A DNA stretch of 64,000 bases from Lactococcus sp. dk101 (GCF_009601055.1 NZ_WITI01000004.1:1-64000); one strand, 5' to 3'; positions 1-9,399 are shown, numbered from the stretch's first letter. The notes: generated by a model not told the origin, from the letters alone. Numbers and translations: made by a program.

Positions 1-150
1 CCTTGTTCATTTAAACTTGGCTTTGTTTTTTGTCTCAAAATTTATTCTTTTGACAGGTTGGTTTTTTTGAAAGCTGTCCTTGCTTTACATGAGTTATTCT
101 ACTTTATTCAGTTTTCAATGGTCTAGCGTGTCGCGCCTCACCGACGCAAC
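1..150 (-). other. rRNA operon leader with boxA-like element
   Basis: Downstream of P2 on the minus strand lies a non-coding leader with a GC-rich segment (about 119-150), then an ATTGAAAACTGAATA stretch of the kind found before 16S genes in this group. A boxA-like antitermination element, TGAGACAAAAAACAAAGC, follows at 20-37. No rRNA sequence is inside the window. The 16S gene is inferred to begin just left of position 1. Confidence 0.75.
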
Positions 151-156
151 TTTTAT

Positions 157-185
157 ATTATATCACTCCTCAATCCTTTTGTCAA
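157..185 (-). promoter_or_regulatory. rRNA operon promoter P2
   Basis: The minus strand has TTGACA (180-185), 17 bp, TATAAT (157-162). The bases just upstream (GCGTACTTAATTCTTGACA) repeat those of P1 with few changes, so the two look like a duplicated promoter module. Transcription runs left off the window. Confidence 0.87.
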
Positions 186-253
186 GAATTAAGTACGCGA
201 TGTAATTGCTTTTCGTTTCCTCGTTCGGTATTCCCTTACGAGACAACTATATT

Positions 254-282
254 AGTATATCAAACATCTGCTTCCTTGTCAA
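254..282 (-). promoter_or_regulatory. rRNA operon promoter P1
   Basis: Reading the minus strand there is a perfect -35 TTGACA (277-282), a 17-bp spacer and -10 TATACT (254-259). It is preceded by an AT-rich stretch. A second promoter with a similar upstream block (GCGTA...ATTCTTGACA) follows about 97 bp downstream. Tandem consensus promoters ahead of a stable-RNA leader are typical of rrn operons. The gene itself lies left of the window. Confidence 0.85.
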
Positions 283-373
283 GAATCAGCTACGCTTTTT
301 TAACTTTTTTTCATCTTGTACTTATTTTCCCTTATTTTATTGGCTTCTCTTTCTTCTACAGAGATGTTCTATT

Positions 374-1717
374 TTATTCGATTAAATTATTTAGCCATGT
401 TTTTGTTGTCATTTTCCATATGCAAAGGCCTAGTCTAACGATTTCTTCAAAGGATATAGCGAGAAAGACCCAATATATTGGAAGTTTAAAAACAAAAGCT
501 GTCAGTAAACCCAACGGTATTGCGAAAACCCACGAGCCAAATATGGATTGATAAAGGACAAACTTTGTTTCGCCGCCTGCTGACAAGATTCCTGTCGTTA
601 TAATCATATTACTCACTTTAAAGGGGAGCATAAGTACCATAACGAACATTAGGATTTGACTTAACTGATATGAATAGGCAGGCAAATGATAAAGTCCGAG
701 ATACCAACTATTTACGGACAGATACAAGATGCCCACAATGAGCGGCAACAAACTTCCTACAACTAATATTTTCTTTGCTGCTTGGTATGCTTCTTGGTTT
801 TCATTTCTCCCTAGATGGTTGCCAATCAGCACAGAAGCAGCCGTGGCAAAACCACCAAAAAAACTGATAATCAAGCCTTGGACTGGTCCCATAATCGTTA
901 CTGCAACGGTTTGTTTTGTTCCCATAAAACCGTAAATGGAATTATCAACTGTATCTGCAAGAATAAAACTCAGCTCTTCAATCAACATCGGTAAAGTCAG
1001 AACCCAAAACAACTTAATGTCTGCGTCGTATTTGGTAAAACCGATGAGTGATTTGAAATGATAGGAACCAACCAGTTTTTTTCTAAAAATAACCGCTAAT
1101 AGAAGGATACATTCTACATATTGAGCGATTGTCGTTGCAAGTCCAGAACCAAATATACCTAAAGCTGGCATTCCCAATTTGCCAAAAATCAAAAGATAAT
1201 TGAGTAATGCATTCAGCAGCACTGCTCCCATGCCTGCATACATTGGAAGTTTGACGATTTTGGCATTTCGTAAAACAGTAGAATAAACCATGGTAATCAA
1301 TACGGGAAGATAGCCTAAGGCAATCGCCCGATGATATTGAATGCCGAGTTGGATAACGGTTGGATCAGCTGTGAATAAACGCATATTCCAAGCTGGAAAT
1401 ACCAGCGAAATCATCATGAAAATGACAGTTAAAAGCAAACCTGAAAATAGCGTTAGTCCTTGTATTTTAGCAATTTTTTCTTCTTTATGATTTCCAATCA
1501 GTTGAGCAGATAATATCGCAAGCCCACCTGTCAATCCCATCAACGAAAAGTTTAGAATGCCGAAATCTTTTGATGCAAGGCCAACTGCAACGACGGCTGC
1601 GTTTCCTTTTTGGGCAACCATGATTTGATCAAGTATGTTGAGTAACGTATAAAGCAAACCTTGGATAGCAACTGGAAGTGCAATCGCTGCTACTGTTTTC
1701 CAAAAATGTTCTTTCAT
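374..1717 (-). CDS. MATE family multidrug exporter
   Basis: The 447-residue integral membrane protein is the usual length for the MATE/NorM/DinF family, which exports cationic drugs or metabolites using a Na+ or H+ gradient. About twelve hydrophobic helices form two related halves. The N-terminal half starts with a block typical of the family (FWKTVAAIALPVAIQGLL, then LDQIMVAQKG), and PMYAGMGAVLLNALLNYLLI sits around residues 155-180. It is a single gene with its 3' end facing the rrn promoter region. The start has ATATGAAAG preceded by an AGAGG-like site. The substrate cannot be told from sequence. Confidence 0.85.
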   Translation of the reverse strand: MKEHFWKTVAAIALPVAIQGLLYTLLNILDQIMVAQKGNAAVVAVGLASKDFGILNFSLMGLTGGLAILSAQLIGNHKEEKIAKIQGLTLFSGLLLTVIFMMISLVFPAWNMRLFTADPTVIQLGIQYHRAIALGYLPVLITMVYSTVLRNAKIVKLPMYAGMGAVLLNALLNYLLIFGKLGMPALGIFGSGLATTIAQYVECILLLAVIFRKKLVGSYHFKSLIGFTKYDADIKLFWVLTLPMLIEELSFILADTVDNSIYGFMGTKQTVAVTIMGPVQGLIISFFGGFATAASVLIGNHLGRNENQEAYQAAKKILVVGSLLPLIVGILYLSVNSWYLGLYHLPAYSYQLSQILMFVMVLMLPFKVSNMIITTGILSAGGETKFVLYQSIFGSWVFAIPLGLLTAFVFKLPIYWVFLAISFEEIVRLGLCIWKMTTKTWLNNLIE

Positions 1718-1789
1718 ATAAACCTCTTTTGCTGCTGATTTGCAGAAGTTGATAGCTTATAATTTACGCTTATATTCTATTGATGTCAA

Positions 1790-1814
1790 CAAAAAACACA
1801 AGCGATCTTGTGTT
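1790..1814 (-). terminator. Rho-independent terminator of the UPF0126 gene
   Basis: The minus strand forms an AACACAAG/CTTGTGTT stem with a 4-nt loop followed by a short T tract, just 3' of the UPF0126 gene. Confidence 0.7.
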
Positions 1815-1821
1815 CTCTTTT

Positions 1822-2475
1822 TTAATATTCGATATGTGGGAGGTTAAGTTTTTGTTTTTCTGAGACCAGGCGAATCGTAACGATGCAGATAATACAGATC
1901 AGCATGGTCAAATAATGATTGAGATAAGGCAACAAAAGGGCATAAATCACGCCCCCGATAATACAGGACACTGCATAAATATTTTCGCGGAAAATCATAG
2001 GCACTTGATTGGCAAACAAGTCACGAATCATACCACCACCAACTCCAGTAACCACGCCCAAGAAGACAATTAGAAACAGGTTGTGCTCGTAGCCTTTAGC
2101 AATGCCACTATCAATCCCTACAATCGTGAAAATCCCCAATCCAATCGCATCTGAAAGAATCAAAACAAAATTATAAAATTGAGTAATTTTGAGTCGGCTA
2201 AGCGACGCTCTTCTTTTTTTGGTCGCTACTGCGATAATCATTGTCAGTACTGACGCAATGATTGACACAGTGATATAAAAGGGAGATTGCAAGGTACTTG
2301 GTGGAATAACGCCAATAAATAAATCACGGATAATCCCCCCACCAACAGCTGTCACAACAGCCATTGATACAATCCCAAAAACATCTAGTCGGTGGTTCAT
2401 TCCGACAACTGTTCCGGACACTGCAAAAGCAACCGTTCCAATAATTTCTAAAAATTCATAAATCGTACTAATCAC
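1822..2475 (-). CDS. UPF0126 (YicG/TRIC-like) membrane protein
   Basis: The 217-residue, very hydrophobic protein is built of two repeats. Each carries the family signature GVVTGVGGGMIRDLF / AVVTAVGGGIIRDLF (around residues 38-55 and 135-155). This is the two-copy UPF0126 domain of prokaryotic TRIC-like channels, of three helices per repeat. Some members are described as glycine-related or cation channels, but the role here is unknown. It stands alone between thrS and the MATE gene, with its own terminator. Confidence 0.85.
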   Translation of the reverse strand: MISTIYEFLEIIGTVAFAVSGTVVGMNHRLDVFGIVSMAVVTAVGGGIIRDLFIGVIPPSTLQSPFYITVSIIASVLTMIIAVATKKRRASLSRLKITQFYNFVLILSDAIGLGIFTIVGIDSGIAKGYEHNLFLIVFLGVVTGVGGGMIRDLFANQVPMIFRENIYAVSCIIGGVIYALLLPYLNHYLTMLICIICIVTIRLVSEKQKLNLPHIEY

Positions 2476-2564
2476 TTGTCTCTCCTATTTTTTACAAATT
2501 CTCCTCATTCATTATACCTTATTTTTAAAAATAAGCCGCATAAAAAACGCTTCATTTTTTGTAT

Positions 2565-2592
2565 CAAAAAGAACTCTTTCGAGTTCTTTTAC
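2565..2592 (-). terminator. thrS terminator
   Basis: A perfect stem AAAAGAACTC (2567-2576), loop TTTC, and GAGTTCTTTT (2581-2590) lies directly after the thrS stop codon. It has T/A tracts on both sides, so it could also work in the opposite direction. Confidence 0.85.
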
Positions 2593-2596
2593 TTTC

Positions 2597-4537
2597 TTAT
2601 TTTGAACGGCTCATGTTGTCAACATCTGCTGTGATGATTGATACAAATTCGTCAAGTGGGACAACTGATGTTTCAGTTGATCCGTAACGACGGATATTTA
2701 CTGTGTGATCAGCCATTTCTTTGTCACCAATGACAATTTGGTATGGGATTTTGTTGGTTTGTGATTGACGAATCTTCCAGCCCATTTTTTCATTTGCTTC
2801 ATCAACAACAACACGGAATCCTTTGTCAGCCAGAAGTTTTTTGATTTCCCAAGCGTAATCGGCATGGATTTCGTTGTTAACTGGGATAATGGTTGCTTGA
2901 GTTGGAGCAAGCCATGTTGGGAAGGCACCTTTGTACACTTCGATGAGGTAAGCAATGAAACGTTCCAATGTTGAAATCACACCACGGTGAATCATGACTG
3001 GACGGTGTTTTTCGCCATCTGCACCAATGTAGTTAATGTCAAAGTTTTCAGGATTGAGGAAGTCAAGTTGAATGGTTGACAAAGTTTCTTCATTGCCAAG
3101 TGCAGTACGTACTTGAATGTCAAGTTTTGGACCGTAGAATGCAGCTTCACCTTCAGCTTCAACATAGTCAAGCTTCATGTCATCCATTGTTGCTTTAAGC
3201 ATGGCTTGAGATTTTTCCCACATTTCATCATCTGGGAAATATTTAACAGTATCAGCAGGATCGCGGTATGACAAACGGAAGCTATAGTCGTCAATACCGA
3301 AATCGCGGTACATGTCCATAATCAATTGAAGGATTTTACCAAATTCTTCTTGGACTTGGTCAAGCGTAACAAATGTATGACCGTCATTCAAAGTCATTTC
3401 ACGCACTCGTTGAAGTCCTGACAAGGCACCTGATTTTTCGTAACGGTGCATCATACCGAATTCTGCAATACGAATTGGCAATTCACGATATGAATGAACA
3501 TCATGTTGATAGATAGCAATGTGACTTGGGCAGTTCATTGGACGGAGTTCCATTGATTCATTGTCGCCCATGTCCATTGGTGGGAACATGTCTTCATGGT
3601 AATGTTGCCAGTGACCTGAACGTTTGTAAGTGTTCAAGTTCATCATTGTTGGTGTAATAACGTGAAGATAGCCATTTTTAACTTCTTGGTCTTCAACATA
3701 ACGTTGAATGACACGACGAATTGTTGCACCGTCTGGAAGCCAGTATGCAGTACCTGCGCCAAGTTCAGCATCATTGAAGAACAAGTTCAGTTCGCGACCG
3801 AGTTTACGGTGGTCACGTTCTTTTGCTTCTTCACGCATTTTGAGATTTTCTTCCAAATCTTCTTTAGTGAACCAAGCAGTTCCGTAAATACGTTGCATCA
3901 TGGCATTGTCAGAATTTCCACGCCAGTAAGCACCTGCAACATTGAGCAAATGGAAGAATTTAATGACACCAGTAGATGGGACATGTGGCCCACGGCAAAG
4001 GTCAGTATATTCGCCTTGTGTGTAAATTGTAAGGCCACCTTCATCTTCGTTGTGTTCTTCAATGAGTTCCATTTTGTAAGGGTCATTGGCGAAAATTTCT
4101 TTAACTTCTGCTTTAGAGACTTCTTTACGTTCTGATTTGAAGTTTTCTTTGACGATTTTCTTCATTTCAGCTTCGATTTTCACCAAATCTTCGTTTGTGA
4201 TTTGACCTTCGGCATTATCAGTATCATAGTAGAAACCATCGCGGATTGCTGGGCCGACACCAAGATGAATATTTGGGAAATGGCGGCGTGCAGCTTGCGC
4301 AAATAAGTGAGCTGCAGAGTGACGAAGAATGCCAAGTGCATCTTCATGGTCTGGTGTGATGATTTCAAAGTCAGCATCTGCTTCGATTTTGCGTGTTGCA
4401 TCAATCAATTTACCATTGATTTTGCCGGCGAGTGTTTTTTTGGCAAGGCTTGGAGAAATTGATTTGGCGATTTCAAAAGTTGTTACGCCTGACTCAAATT
4501 CTTTAACGTTGCCGTCTGGGAATGTAATTTTAATCAT
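2597..4537 (-). CDS. thrS: threonyl-tRNA synthetase
   Basis: The cytoplasmic class II synthetase (646 residues) charges tRNA-Thr. In order it has an N-terminal TGS domain ([14 protein letters not shown]...), the second editing-related domain with HLFAQA and RGPHVP motifs, the class II catalytic core ([41 protein letters not shown]) and a C-terminal anticodon-binding domain. The frame stays open upstream, but the start is placed at 4537 because AGAAAGG precedes it and MIKITFPDG is the family N-terminus. The extra upstream codons lie in the T-box leader. Expression is controlled by that T-box. Confidence 0.97.
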   Translation of the reverse strand: MIKITFPDGNVKEFESGVTTFEIAKSISPSLAKKTLAGKINGKLIDATRKIEADADFEIITPDHEDALGILRHSAAHLFAQAARRHFPNIHLGVGPAIRDGFYYDTDNAEGQITNEDLVKIEAEMKKIVKENFKSERKEVSKAEVKEIFANDPYKMELIEEHNEDEGGLTIYTQGEYTDLCRGPHVPSTGVIKFFHLLNVAGAYWRGNSDNAMMQRIYGTAWFTKEDLEENLKMREEAKERDHRKLGRELNLFFNDAELGAGTAYWLPDGATIRRVIQRYVEDQEVKNGYLHVITPTMMNLNTYKRSGHWQHYHEDMFPPMDMGDNESMELRPMNCPSHIAIYQHDVHSYRELPIRIAEFGMMHRYEKSGALSGLQRVREMTLNDGHTFVTLDQVQEEFGKILQLIMDMYRDFGIDDYSFRLSYRDPADTVKYFPDDEMWEKSQAMLKATMDDMKLDYVEAEGEAAFYGPKLDIQVRTALGNEETLSTIQLDFLNPENFDINYIGADGEKHRPVMIHRGVISTLERFIAYLIEVYKGAFPTWLAPTQATIIPVNNEIHADYAWEIKKLLADKGFRVVVDEANEKMGWKIRQSQTNKIPYQIVIGDKEMADHTVNIRRYGSTETSVVPLDEFVSIITADVDNMSRSK

Positions 4538-4572
4538 TGTTTTTAGCCTTTCTTCTGATTCATTTTTAATGC

Positions 4573-4586
4573 TGTCAGTACTGACA
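4573..4586. repeat. TGTCAGNNCTGACA palindrome (TA centre)
   Basis: It lies in the thrS leader, between the T-box terminator and the ribosome site. It is part of a 16-bp perfect palindrome. A degenerate copy is at 4677-4690. Confidence 0.9.
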
Positions 4587-4599
4587 GACGTTTTTTTGA

Positions 4600-4895
4600 G
4601 AACGAAAGTAACAAAAAAAACGCATCTCGTCCTCGGAAAAGGACGCAAATGCGTGTTACCACCTTCATTTAGCCTTGTCAGAGCTTACAAAAACTGTAAG
4701 AACTGACCATTTCCAATAAATTTGAAAATGCTAGCTTCTCATCTTTGACGTAACGTGTCAGCGACGCTTTTTGTTATTTCCAAAAAGAATTTATAAGATG
4801 ACCTCTGTCATTTTTGCGAGTGGTATTTTTGACTTCCAAATACAGATTTTCACCATCCATCTGCTCTCTACAATTTTTTGTTCAAAAACTTGTCT
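4600..4895 (-). ncRNA. T-box riboswitch, threonine specific (thrS leader)
   Basis: The minus-strand leader contains an AGAGAG-type stem I start and a distal GGATGGTG element. The specifier loop carries the threonine codon ACC (4822-4824) followed by ACTC. Further on come the conserved T-box sequence GGTGGTAACACG (4652-4663) and a terminator stem (CGCATTTGCGTCC pairing with GGACGAGATGCG, 4621-4653) with a long T tract. This is the textbook arrangement in which uncharged tRNA-Thr favours antitermination. A TGTCAG palindrome lies between this terminator and the thrS start. Confidence 0.93.
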
Positions 4896-4903
4896 CTGCT
4901 TAT

Positions 4904-4932
4904 ATTGTATGCTCTAAAGCCTTATTTGTCAA
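4904..4932 (-). promoter_or_regulatory. thrS promoter
   Basis: TTGACA (4927-4932), 17 bp, TACAAT (4904-4909) on the minus strand, placed just upstream of the T-box stem I. It is a good sigma-A-type promoter. Confidence 0.8.
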
Positions 4933-4996
4933 GTCAGAGTATTCTTTTTTCGTAAGTATGAGAAAAAAATTAAAAAGCTCAAAGAGCTTTCTAATT

Positions 4997-5314
4997 TTAA
5001 TGACGTTGATTGATATTTTGCTTGGTTTTATATTCCAAGAAATCTTTTGCAACGGTTTTATCAAAGTCGTTGAGTTGTTTAACCACTTGATTTTGAATGG
5101 TTTCAATTTCGATTTTTTCAAAAGGAAGTTCTGAAATCATTTTTTCAACAATCTTTGTCACATTGTTGGCAATCATATTGGCATGAAGGGGCTTGTCTGC
5201 ATATTTCCCATAAATCGCTGCTTTGAATACAGCGGTTTGAATGCGAAACGAATCCCAGTCCACAACGTGTCCGTTACGTTTGATGACAACTTTATTAAGT
5301 AATTTTGCTTGCAT
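4997..5314 (-). CDS. stand-alone ATP-cone domain protein
   Basis: The 105-residue protein is almost entirely an ATP-cone domain (VVIKRNGHVVDWDSFRIQTAVFKAA, then IETIQNQVVKQL). This nucleotide-binding module is normally found at the N-terminus of ribonucleotide reductases (NrdA, NrdD) or in the NrdR repressor. No reductase or zinc-ribbon domain follows, and the gene stops before the thrS promoter. A well-placed GGAG site (AAAGGAGAAGATATG) marks the start. It lies after mntH on the same strand with a short gap and may be cotranscribed. Its role is unknown. A nucleotide-sensing regulator is only an inference. Confidence 0.8.
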   Translation of the reverse strand: MQAKLLNKVVIKRNGHVVDWDSFRIQTAVFKAAIYGKYADKPLHANMIANNVTKIVEKMISELPFEKIEIETIQNQVVKQLNDFDKTVAKDFLEYKTKQNINQRH

Positions 5315-5344
5315 ATCTTCTCCTTTTATTTTCTAATTTGGATT

Positions 5345-6691
5345 TTATAAAATGTCTTGGAACACTTGAATAATAAGATAAATATTAAGTCCTGTCAAAA
5401 CAACCGCTGATATTATACCTAAAATCATGATTGGTTTACTGTTCTTAAAATTTCCCATTATTTTTTTAGAGCTGGTAAAAACAACCAGCGGAATCATTGA
5501 GAGTGGCAAAGCCATGCTCAGAAAAACTTGACTATCAATCAGCAGCATATCCAGTGTTTTTTCATCACTTCCAAGAAAAAGAGCTAAGAGAAAGACTGGA
5601 ATAATCGATAAAAGTCGAGTAATCAAGCGTCTTGCCCAAACTGGAATACGCAAATGAATGAAACCTTCCATAATCACCTGACCGGTCAAAGTTCCTGTAA
5701 TGGTCGAATTTTGTCCGCTAGCTAGAAGCGCAACAGCAAATAAGACAGACAAAACAGGACTTGCAATGCTTCCTGCAATGTTACTATTTTGAAGGGCATC
5801 GTAAAGGGAAGTAAATGTCCCTACCTGCTCTGCCTTTCCAAAAAAGAGGGCCGCCCCAAGAATCAGTAACAGACAGTTGACAAAGAAGGCTGCGGTCAGT
5901 TGAATATTAGAATCCCAAGCCGTAAATTTTAATGCTTGTGCCACTTTTTTCTCATCTGTTCGGTCAAATTTGCGGGTTTGTGCGATTGAAGAATGCAGAT
6001 ACAAATTATGTGGCATCACCGTCGCACCAATGATTCCCAAAGCCATTGTTAACTGTCCAGGGTTAAACACTTGGCGTTTTGGAATAAAACCTTCTAGCAC
6101 AGAGGCCATGTTTGGCTGTGCAAGAAAGACTTGATAACCAAAAATGACAATAATCACTAGAATTAAGGTAACGACGATTGCTTCAATCTTACGAAAGCCG
6201 AGTTTCATAAGAAAAAGAAGCAAGAAAACATCAACGATGGTCAAGACAATCCCGTAAAGCAAAGGAATGCCAAAAAGCAGATTTAAGGCAATCGCCGACC
6301 CAATAACTTCGGCAACGTCTGTCGCCATAATGGCGAGTTCAGCAAAAATCCAGAGAATAATTCCCGTTTTTTTGCCCGTATGTTGACGGGTAGCTTGCGC
6401 TAAATCCATACCAGTCACAATGCCTAACTTGGCCGCCATATACTGAAGCAGCATGGCAATCAAACTTGAGAGCAAGATAACTGACAAGAGGAGATATCCG
6501 TATTGGGCACCACCTCCAATTGACGTGACCCAGTTCCCTGGATCCATATAACCAACGGCCACAAGTGCCCCTGGTCCTGAAAAAGTCAATAAATACTTCC
6601 AAAAATTTCCTTTGTCAGGAACCTCAATCGTTGAGTTGATTTCCTCCAGACTCACTGAATTTGTTTTTGTTATAAATTTTTTATTTTTCAC
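5345..6691 (-). CDS. mntH: Nramp-family divalent metal transporter
   Basis: The 448-residue membrane protein imports Mn2+ (and Fe2+) with protons. It has the Nramp metal-site motif DPGNW in helix 1, [20 protein letters not shown] in the middle helices, and [14 protein letters not shown] with the second metal-site motif in helix 6. About eleven helices are visible. The GTG start is odd: I see no Shine-Dalgarno site, and a TATAAT -10 (6701-6706) sits only nine bases upstream, so the message may be nearly leaderless. The N-terminal 30 residues are polar and the exact start is uncertain. Confidence 0.9.
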   Translation of the reverse strand: MKNKKFITKTNSVSLEEINSTIEVPDKGNFWKYLLTFSGPGALVAVGYMDPGNWVTSIGGGAQYGYLLLSVILLSSLIAMLLQYMAAKLGIVTGMDLAQATRQHTGKKTGIILWIFAELAIMATDVAEVIGSAIALNLLFGIPLLYGIVLTIVDVFLLLFLMKLGFRKIEAIVVTLILVIIVIFGYQVFLAQPNMASVLEGFIPKRQVFNPGQLTMALGIIGATVMPHNLYLHSSIAQTRKFDRTDEKKVAQALKFTAWDSNIQLTAAFFVNCLLLILGAALFFGKAEQVGTFTSLYDALQNSNIAGSIASPVLSVLFAVALLASGQNSTITGTLTGQVIMEGFIHLRIPVWARRLITRLLSIIPVFLLALFLGSDEKTLDMLLIDSQVFLSMALPLSMIPLVVFTSSKKIMGNFKNSKPIMILGIISAVVLTGLNIYLIIQVFQDIL

Positions 6692-6760
6692 TATAAATTT
6701 ATTATAACAGAAAAGAAAAAAAACGCGAAATATGGCATTGTTTTCTACTTTTACAGTACA

Positions 6761-6790
6761 AAAAACGACGCCGAGGCACCGTTTTTTTAG
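6761..6790 (-). terminator. terminator after cinD
   Basis: The minus-strand hairpin ACGGTGCC-TCGG-CGTCGT (with G-U pairs) is followed by TTTTTT, between cinD and mntH. Confidence 0.7.
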
Positions 6791-6812
6791 GGTAATTATT
6801 ATTATTTATCTA

Positions 6813-7424
6813 TTATTTAGCAGAGATGAAACGTGCGTCATCTTCGATCATTGGTTTTCTGTCGCCAGCACCTTCTTCAACTGAACCGAATACAAGTTGT
6901 CCACGGAGTTTCCAGTTTGCTGGAATGTTGAATGTTTTAGCAACTTCAGCATCAATCAATGGGTTGTAGTGTTGAAGGTTAGCGCCAAGACCAAGTTCAG
7001 CAAGTGCTACCCAAGCGTTGACAGATACGATACCTGTTGCTTGTTCTGACCAAACTGGGAAGTTATCAGCGTAAAGGGCAAATTGTTCTTGAAGATCTTT
7101 AACAACATCTTGGTCTTCGAAGAAAAGGGCAGTTCCGTATGCAGCTTTGAAACCATCAAGTTTAGCTTTTGTTCCTGCAAATGCTTCTTCTGGAACACCT
7201 TGAGCTTGCATTGAAGCGTGAACAGCATCTGGAACGATTTCGCCCCAAAGTTTTTCTTGAGCGTCAGCAGTTACAAAAAGAACGCGGCTTGTTTGTGAGT
7301 TGAATGCAGATGGTGAAAGACGTACTGCTTCTTTGATTGCTTCGATTGCTTTTTCTCCATCAGCAACATTTTTACCGAGTGCATAAATTGAACGACGGTT
7401 TTCAAGTGATTTTAAGAATGACAT
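6813..7424 (-). CDS. cinD: copper-induced nitroreductase family protein (CinD type)
   Basis: The 203-residue FMN-dependent nitroreductase-like protein begins MSFLKSLENRRSIYAL and has the family N-terminal R-R-S segment and the AVRLSPSAFNSQTSR cofactor region. The C-terminal half has GLGANLQHYNP. In L. lactis the copper-inducible nitroreductase CinD (YtjD) is controlled by CopR through TACANNTGTA boxes. Two such boxes flank the promoter here, which is why I assign this identity. Start 7424 is chosen for its AAAGGGG site; an in-frame ATG six codons upstream has no such site. It is a single-gene unit with its own terminator. Confidence 0.82.
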   Translation of the reverse strand: MSFLKSLENRRSIYALGKNVADGEKAIEAIKEAVRLSPSAFNSQTSRVLFVTADAQEKLWGEIVPDAVHASMQAQGVPEEAFAGTKAKLDGFKAAYGTALFFEDQDVVKDLQEQFALYADNFPVWSEQATGIVSVNAWVALAELGLGANLQHYNPLIDAEVAKTFNIPANWKLRGQLVFGSVEEGAGDRKPMIEDDARFISAK

Positions 7425-7463
7425 GTGATTCCCCTTTTTCATTTATTAATTATTTATTTTGTT

Positions 7464-7502
7464 TACATATGTAATCTTAACACAAAAATTTACACATGTA
7501 AA
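7464..7502 (-). promoter_or_regulatory. cinD promoter with two CopR cop boxes
   Basis: The minus-strand promoter TTTACA (7497-7502), 17 bp, TAAGAT (7474-7479) is overlapped by cop box TACACATGTA (7491-7500) at the -35. A second cop box TACATATGTA (7464-7473) abuts the -10. Both match the lactococcal CopR/CopY consensus TACANNTGTA exactly, a layout suited to repression lifted by copper. No copR or copper ATPase lies in the window. Confidence 0.85.
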
Positions 7503-7616
7503 CAATTTTGTACTAAAAAATTTTATTTTTTTAATATCATGATTAGAATAACCTGTCAAAGCTGACAGGTTATGGATTTTCATTGCCTTATCTTTGATAT
7601 AAACAAGGCTTTCATT

Positions 7617-8654
7617 TTATTGATTCAAGAAATCAGCAATCCGTTGACGATTGTCTTTTTCATTCGTGATTTGCAGATTTTGTAAGCTGGTCTTTGAAGT
7701 AACCAGCTTCGTGTCAGCGCTGACGGGTGCAATCAGCGTTTTGACTTTTACATTTGAACTTGCTAAAAGTTCAGTCAAAAGCTGGCTTGAAAAATCGGCG
7801 GTTAAATTATTTGAGGTAAAACTGAGCAAGGTCTCCATCGTTTTGGAACTATTTTTTTGGACTGAATTTTGCTTTTGAAGTTGCTCTATCAGTGCTGACA
7901 GAACTTCTTGCTGACGGTTGACTTGGGTCAACAGGGAACTACTGGTCGTCACTGCATCAGCTTTCATGTAAGCGGCTAAAGCTTCGCCAGAAAGTTGGTG
8001 CGTTCCCGTAGAAAACGAAAAAGTTTGCTTGCCATTACTCACTTTGACTGGACTCGGAAAATCAAGTTGAAGTCCGTCTGGAAAGACATTGTCAATCTCT
8101 TGAGAAATCGATGAATTTTGTGTCAGCACATAATAATAGCTGCTGATACCAAAATTGGATTGGATTGTCTCAGCCAGTTTCTTTGCACCTTGATGATTTT
8201 TCTCTCCCAATAAAAAGGCTTCACCAAGCGGATCACGGCCTGAAATACCACTAATATCAACTAAACTATTTGGCATAATGGATAAAATATGAGGCTGCTG
8301 ATTTGTCGAACTGTCAAACTGTAAAATCATAATTGCGCCTGTCGTTAGCGTATCATTTTTGATACCATTTGTGCTGATAAAAAGGATATTATGGGCACCA
8401 TTGGTTGAGAGTGCTGGGCTGAAAGACTCCGCTGAGAGATGGCCCACATCTGGGATAATCAAAAGCGTTTTTTCTTTCGTTTTGACCACTGGCCCATTAA
8501 AGCCGGCTTCCAAATTTGTATAGAGTAAAAAACCGATAACGAGGACAAAAACAAACAATCCCAAACTCGCTAGGGTTGATTTCATTGGCCAACTTTTTGT
8601 AATTCTATCTTGTGGCGGTGTCGATTTTTCCGACTTTGAGGCTTTATTTTTCAT
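7617..8654 (-). CDS. divergent LytR-CpsA-Psr (LCP) family protein
   Basis: The 345-residue protein has a 25-residue cytoplasmic tail, one membrane anchor (about residues 28-47) and an extracellular domain. Segments resembling LCP enzymes are NILFISTNGI, GAIMILQFD, HILSIMPNSLVDI and SSYYYVLTQNSSISQEIDNVF, followed by GTHQLSGEALAAYMK. LCP enzymes attach wall polymers to peptidoglycan. The conserved arginine of the usual S-I-P-R-D motif is replaced here (S-I-M-P-N-S), so catalysis is doubtful. A TGTCAG-type palindrome in the coding sequence gives the peptide VSADT. It is alone, downstream of upp. Confidence 0.65.
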   Translation of the reverse strand: MKNKASKSEKSTPPQDRITKSWPMKSTLASLGLFVFVLVIGFLLYTNLEAGFNGPVVKTKEKTLLIIPDVGHLSAESFSPALSTNGAHNILFISTNGIKNDTLTTGAIMILQFDSSTNQQPHILSIMPNSLVDISGISGRDPLGEAFLLGEKNHQGAKKLAETIQSNFGISSYYYVLTQNSSISQEIDNVFPDGLQLDFPSPVKVSNGKQTFSFSTGTHQLSGEALAAYMKADAVTTSSSLLTQVNRQQEVLSALIEQLQKQNSVQKNSSKTMETLLSFTSNNLTADFSSQLLTELLASSNVKVKTLIAPVSADTKLVTSKTSLQNLQITNEKDNRQRIADFLNQ

Positions 8655-8732
8655 GACAACTCCCGATTTTACTCCCTATAAGTATTCTATAACTTACGTC
8701 AAAAATTGTCAACTCTCGCCAGATAGATGAAT

Positions 8733-8760
8733 AAAAAAAGCTGTCATTTCTGACAGTTTT
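8733..8760 (-). terminator. upp terminator
   Basis: The minus-strand stem CTGTCA/TGACAG is followed by seven Ts just after upp. It is built from a near copy of the repeated TGTCAG palindrome (TGTCATTTCTGACA, 8742-8755). Confidence 0.8.
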
Positions 8761-8769
8761 TCATCTTTA

Positions 8770-9399
8770 TTATTTTGTACCAAACAAACGGTCACCAGCG
8801 TCGCCAAGACCTGGAATGATATAGCCTTGTTCATTGAGGTGGTCATCAAGTGCTGCTGCGTACATATCAACATCTGGGTGAGCTTCTTGGAAAGCTTTAA
8901 CCCCTTCTGGAGCTGCAACGAGGCAGACAAATTTGATGTTCTTAACGCCACGTTTTTTGAGAACGTCAACACCCAAAATTGCAGAACCACCTGTTGCAAG
9001 CATTGGATCTACCAGGAAAACTTGACGTTCAGCAATATCAGTTGGCATTTTAACCAAGTATTCAACTGGTTTCAATGTTTCTTCATCACGGTACATCCCG
9101 ATATGACCCACACGGGCAGCTGGAATTAATTTGTAAATTCCGTCAACCATACCGATACCAGCACGAAGGATTGGCACAATCGCCAATTTTTTACCAGCAA
9201 GGCGTTGTGCAGTCATGTGAGCGACTGGTGTGTCGATTTCTACATCTTCAAGCGGAAGGTCACGAGAGACTTCATAAGCCATGAGCATTCCGATTTCATC
9301 GACAAGTTCACGAAATTCTTTTGAAGAAGTTTCTTTGCGGCGTAAGATTGAAAGTTTGTGTTGGATTAATGGATGTTCAACAACTTGAAATTTTGACAT
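8770..9399 (-). CDS. upp: uracil phosphoribosyltransferase
   Basis: The 209-residue cytoplasmic enzyme of pyrimidine salvage makes UMP from uracil and PRPP. The full family length is present, with [20 protein letters not shown] at the start, the [11 protein letters not shown] loop, the PRPP-binding motif [12 protein letters not shown] and the uracil site [13 protein letters not shown] near the end. Start 9399 follows a GGAGGAA site. It is monocistronic, with a terminator on each side. Confidence 0.97.
   Translation of the reverse strand: MSKFQVVEHPLIQHKLSILRRKETSSKEFRELVDEIGMLMAYEVSRDLPLEDVEIDTPVAHMTAQRLAGKKLAIVPILRAGIGMVDGIYKLIPAARVGHIGMYRDEETLKPVEYLVKMPTDIAERQVFLVDPMLATGGSAILGVDVLKKRGVKNIKFVCLVAAPEGVKAFQEAHPDVDMYAAALDDHLNEQGYIIPGLGDAGDRLFGTK

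Noticed and set aside
276-551. 91-codon open frame on the plus strand at the left end
   Set aside because: It runs through the rRNA promoter P1 region and antisense to the MATE gene; no ribosome site.
3662-4135. 157-codon open frame opposite thrS
   Set aside because: It is a shadow of the thrS coding sequence with no ribosome site and no recognisable protein.
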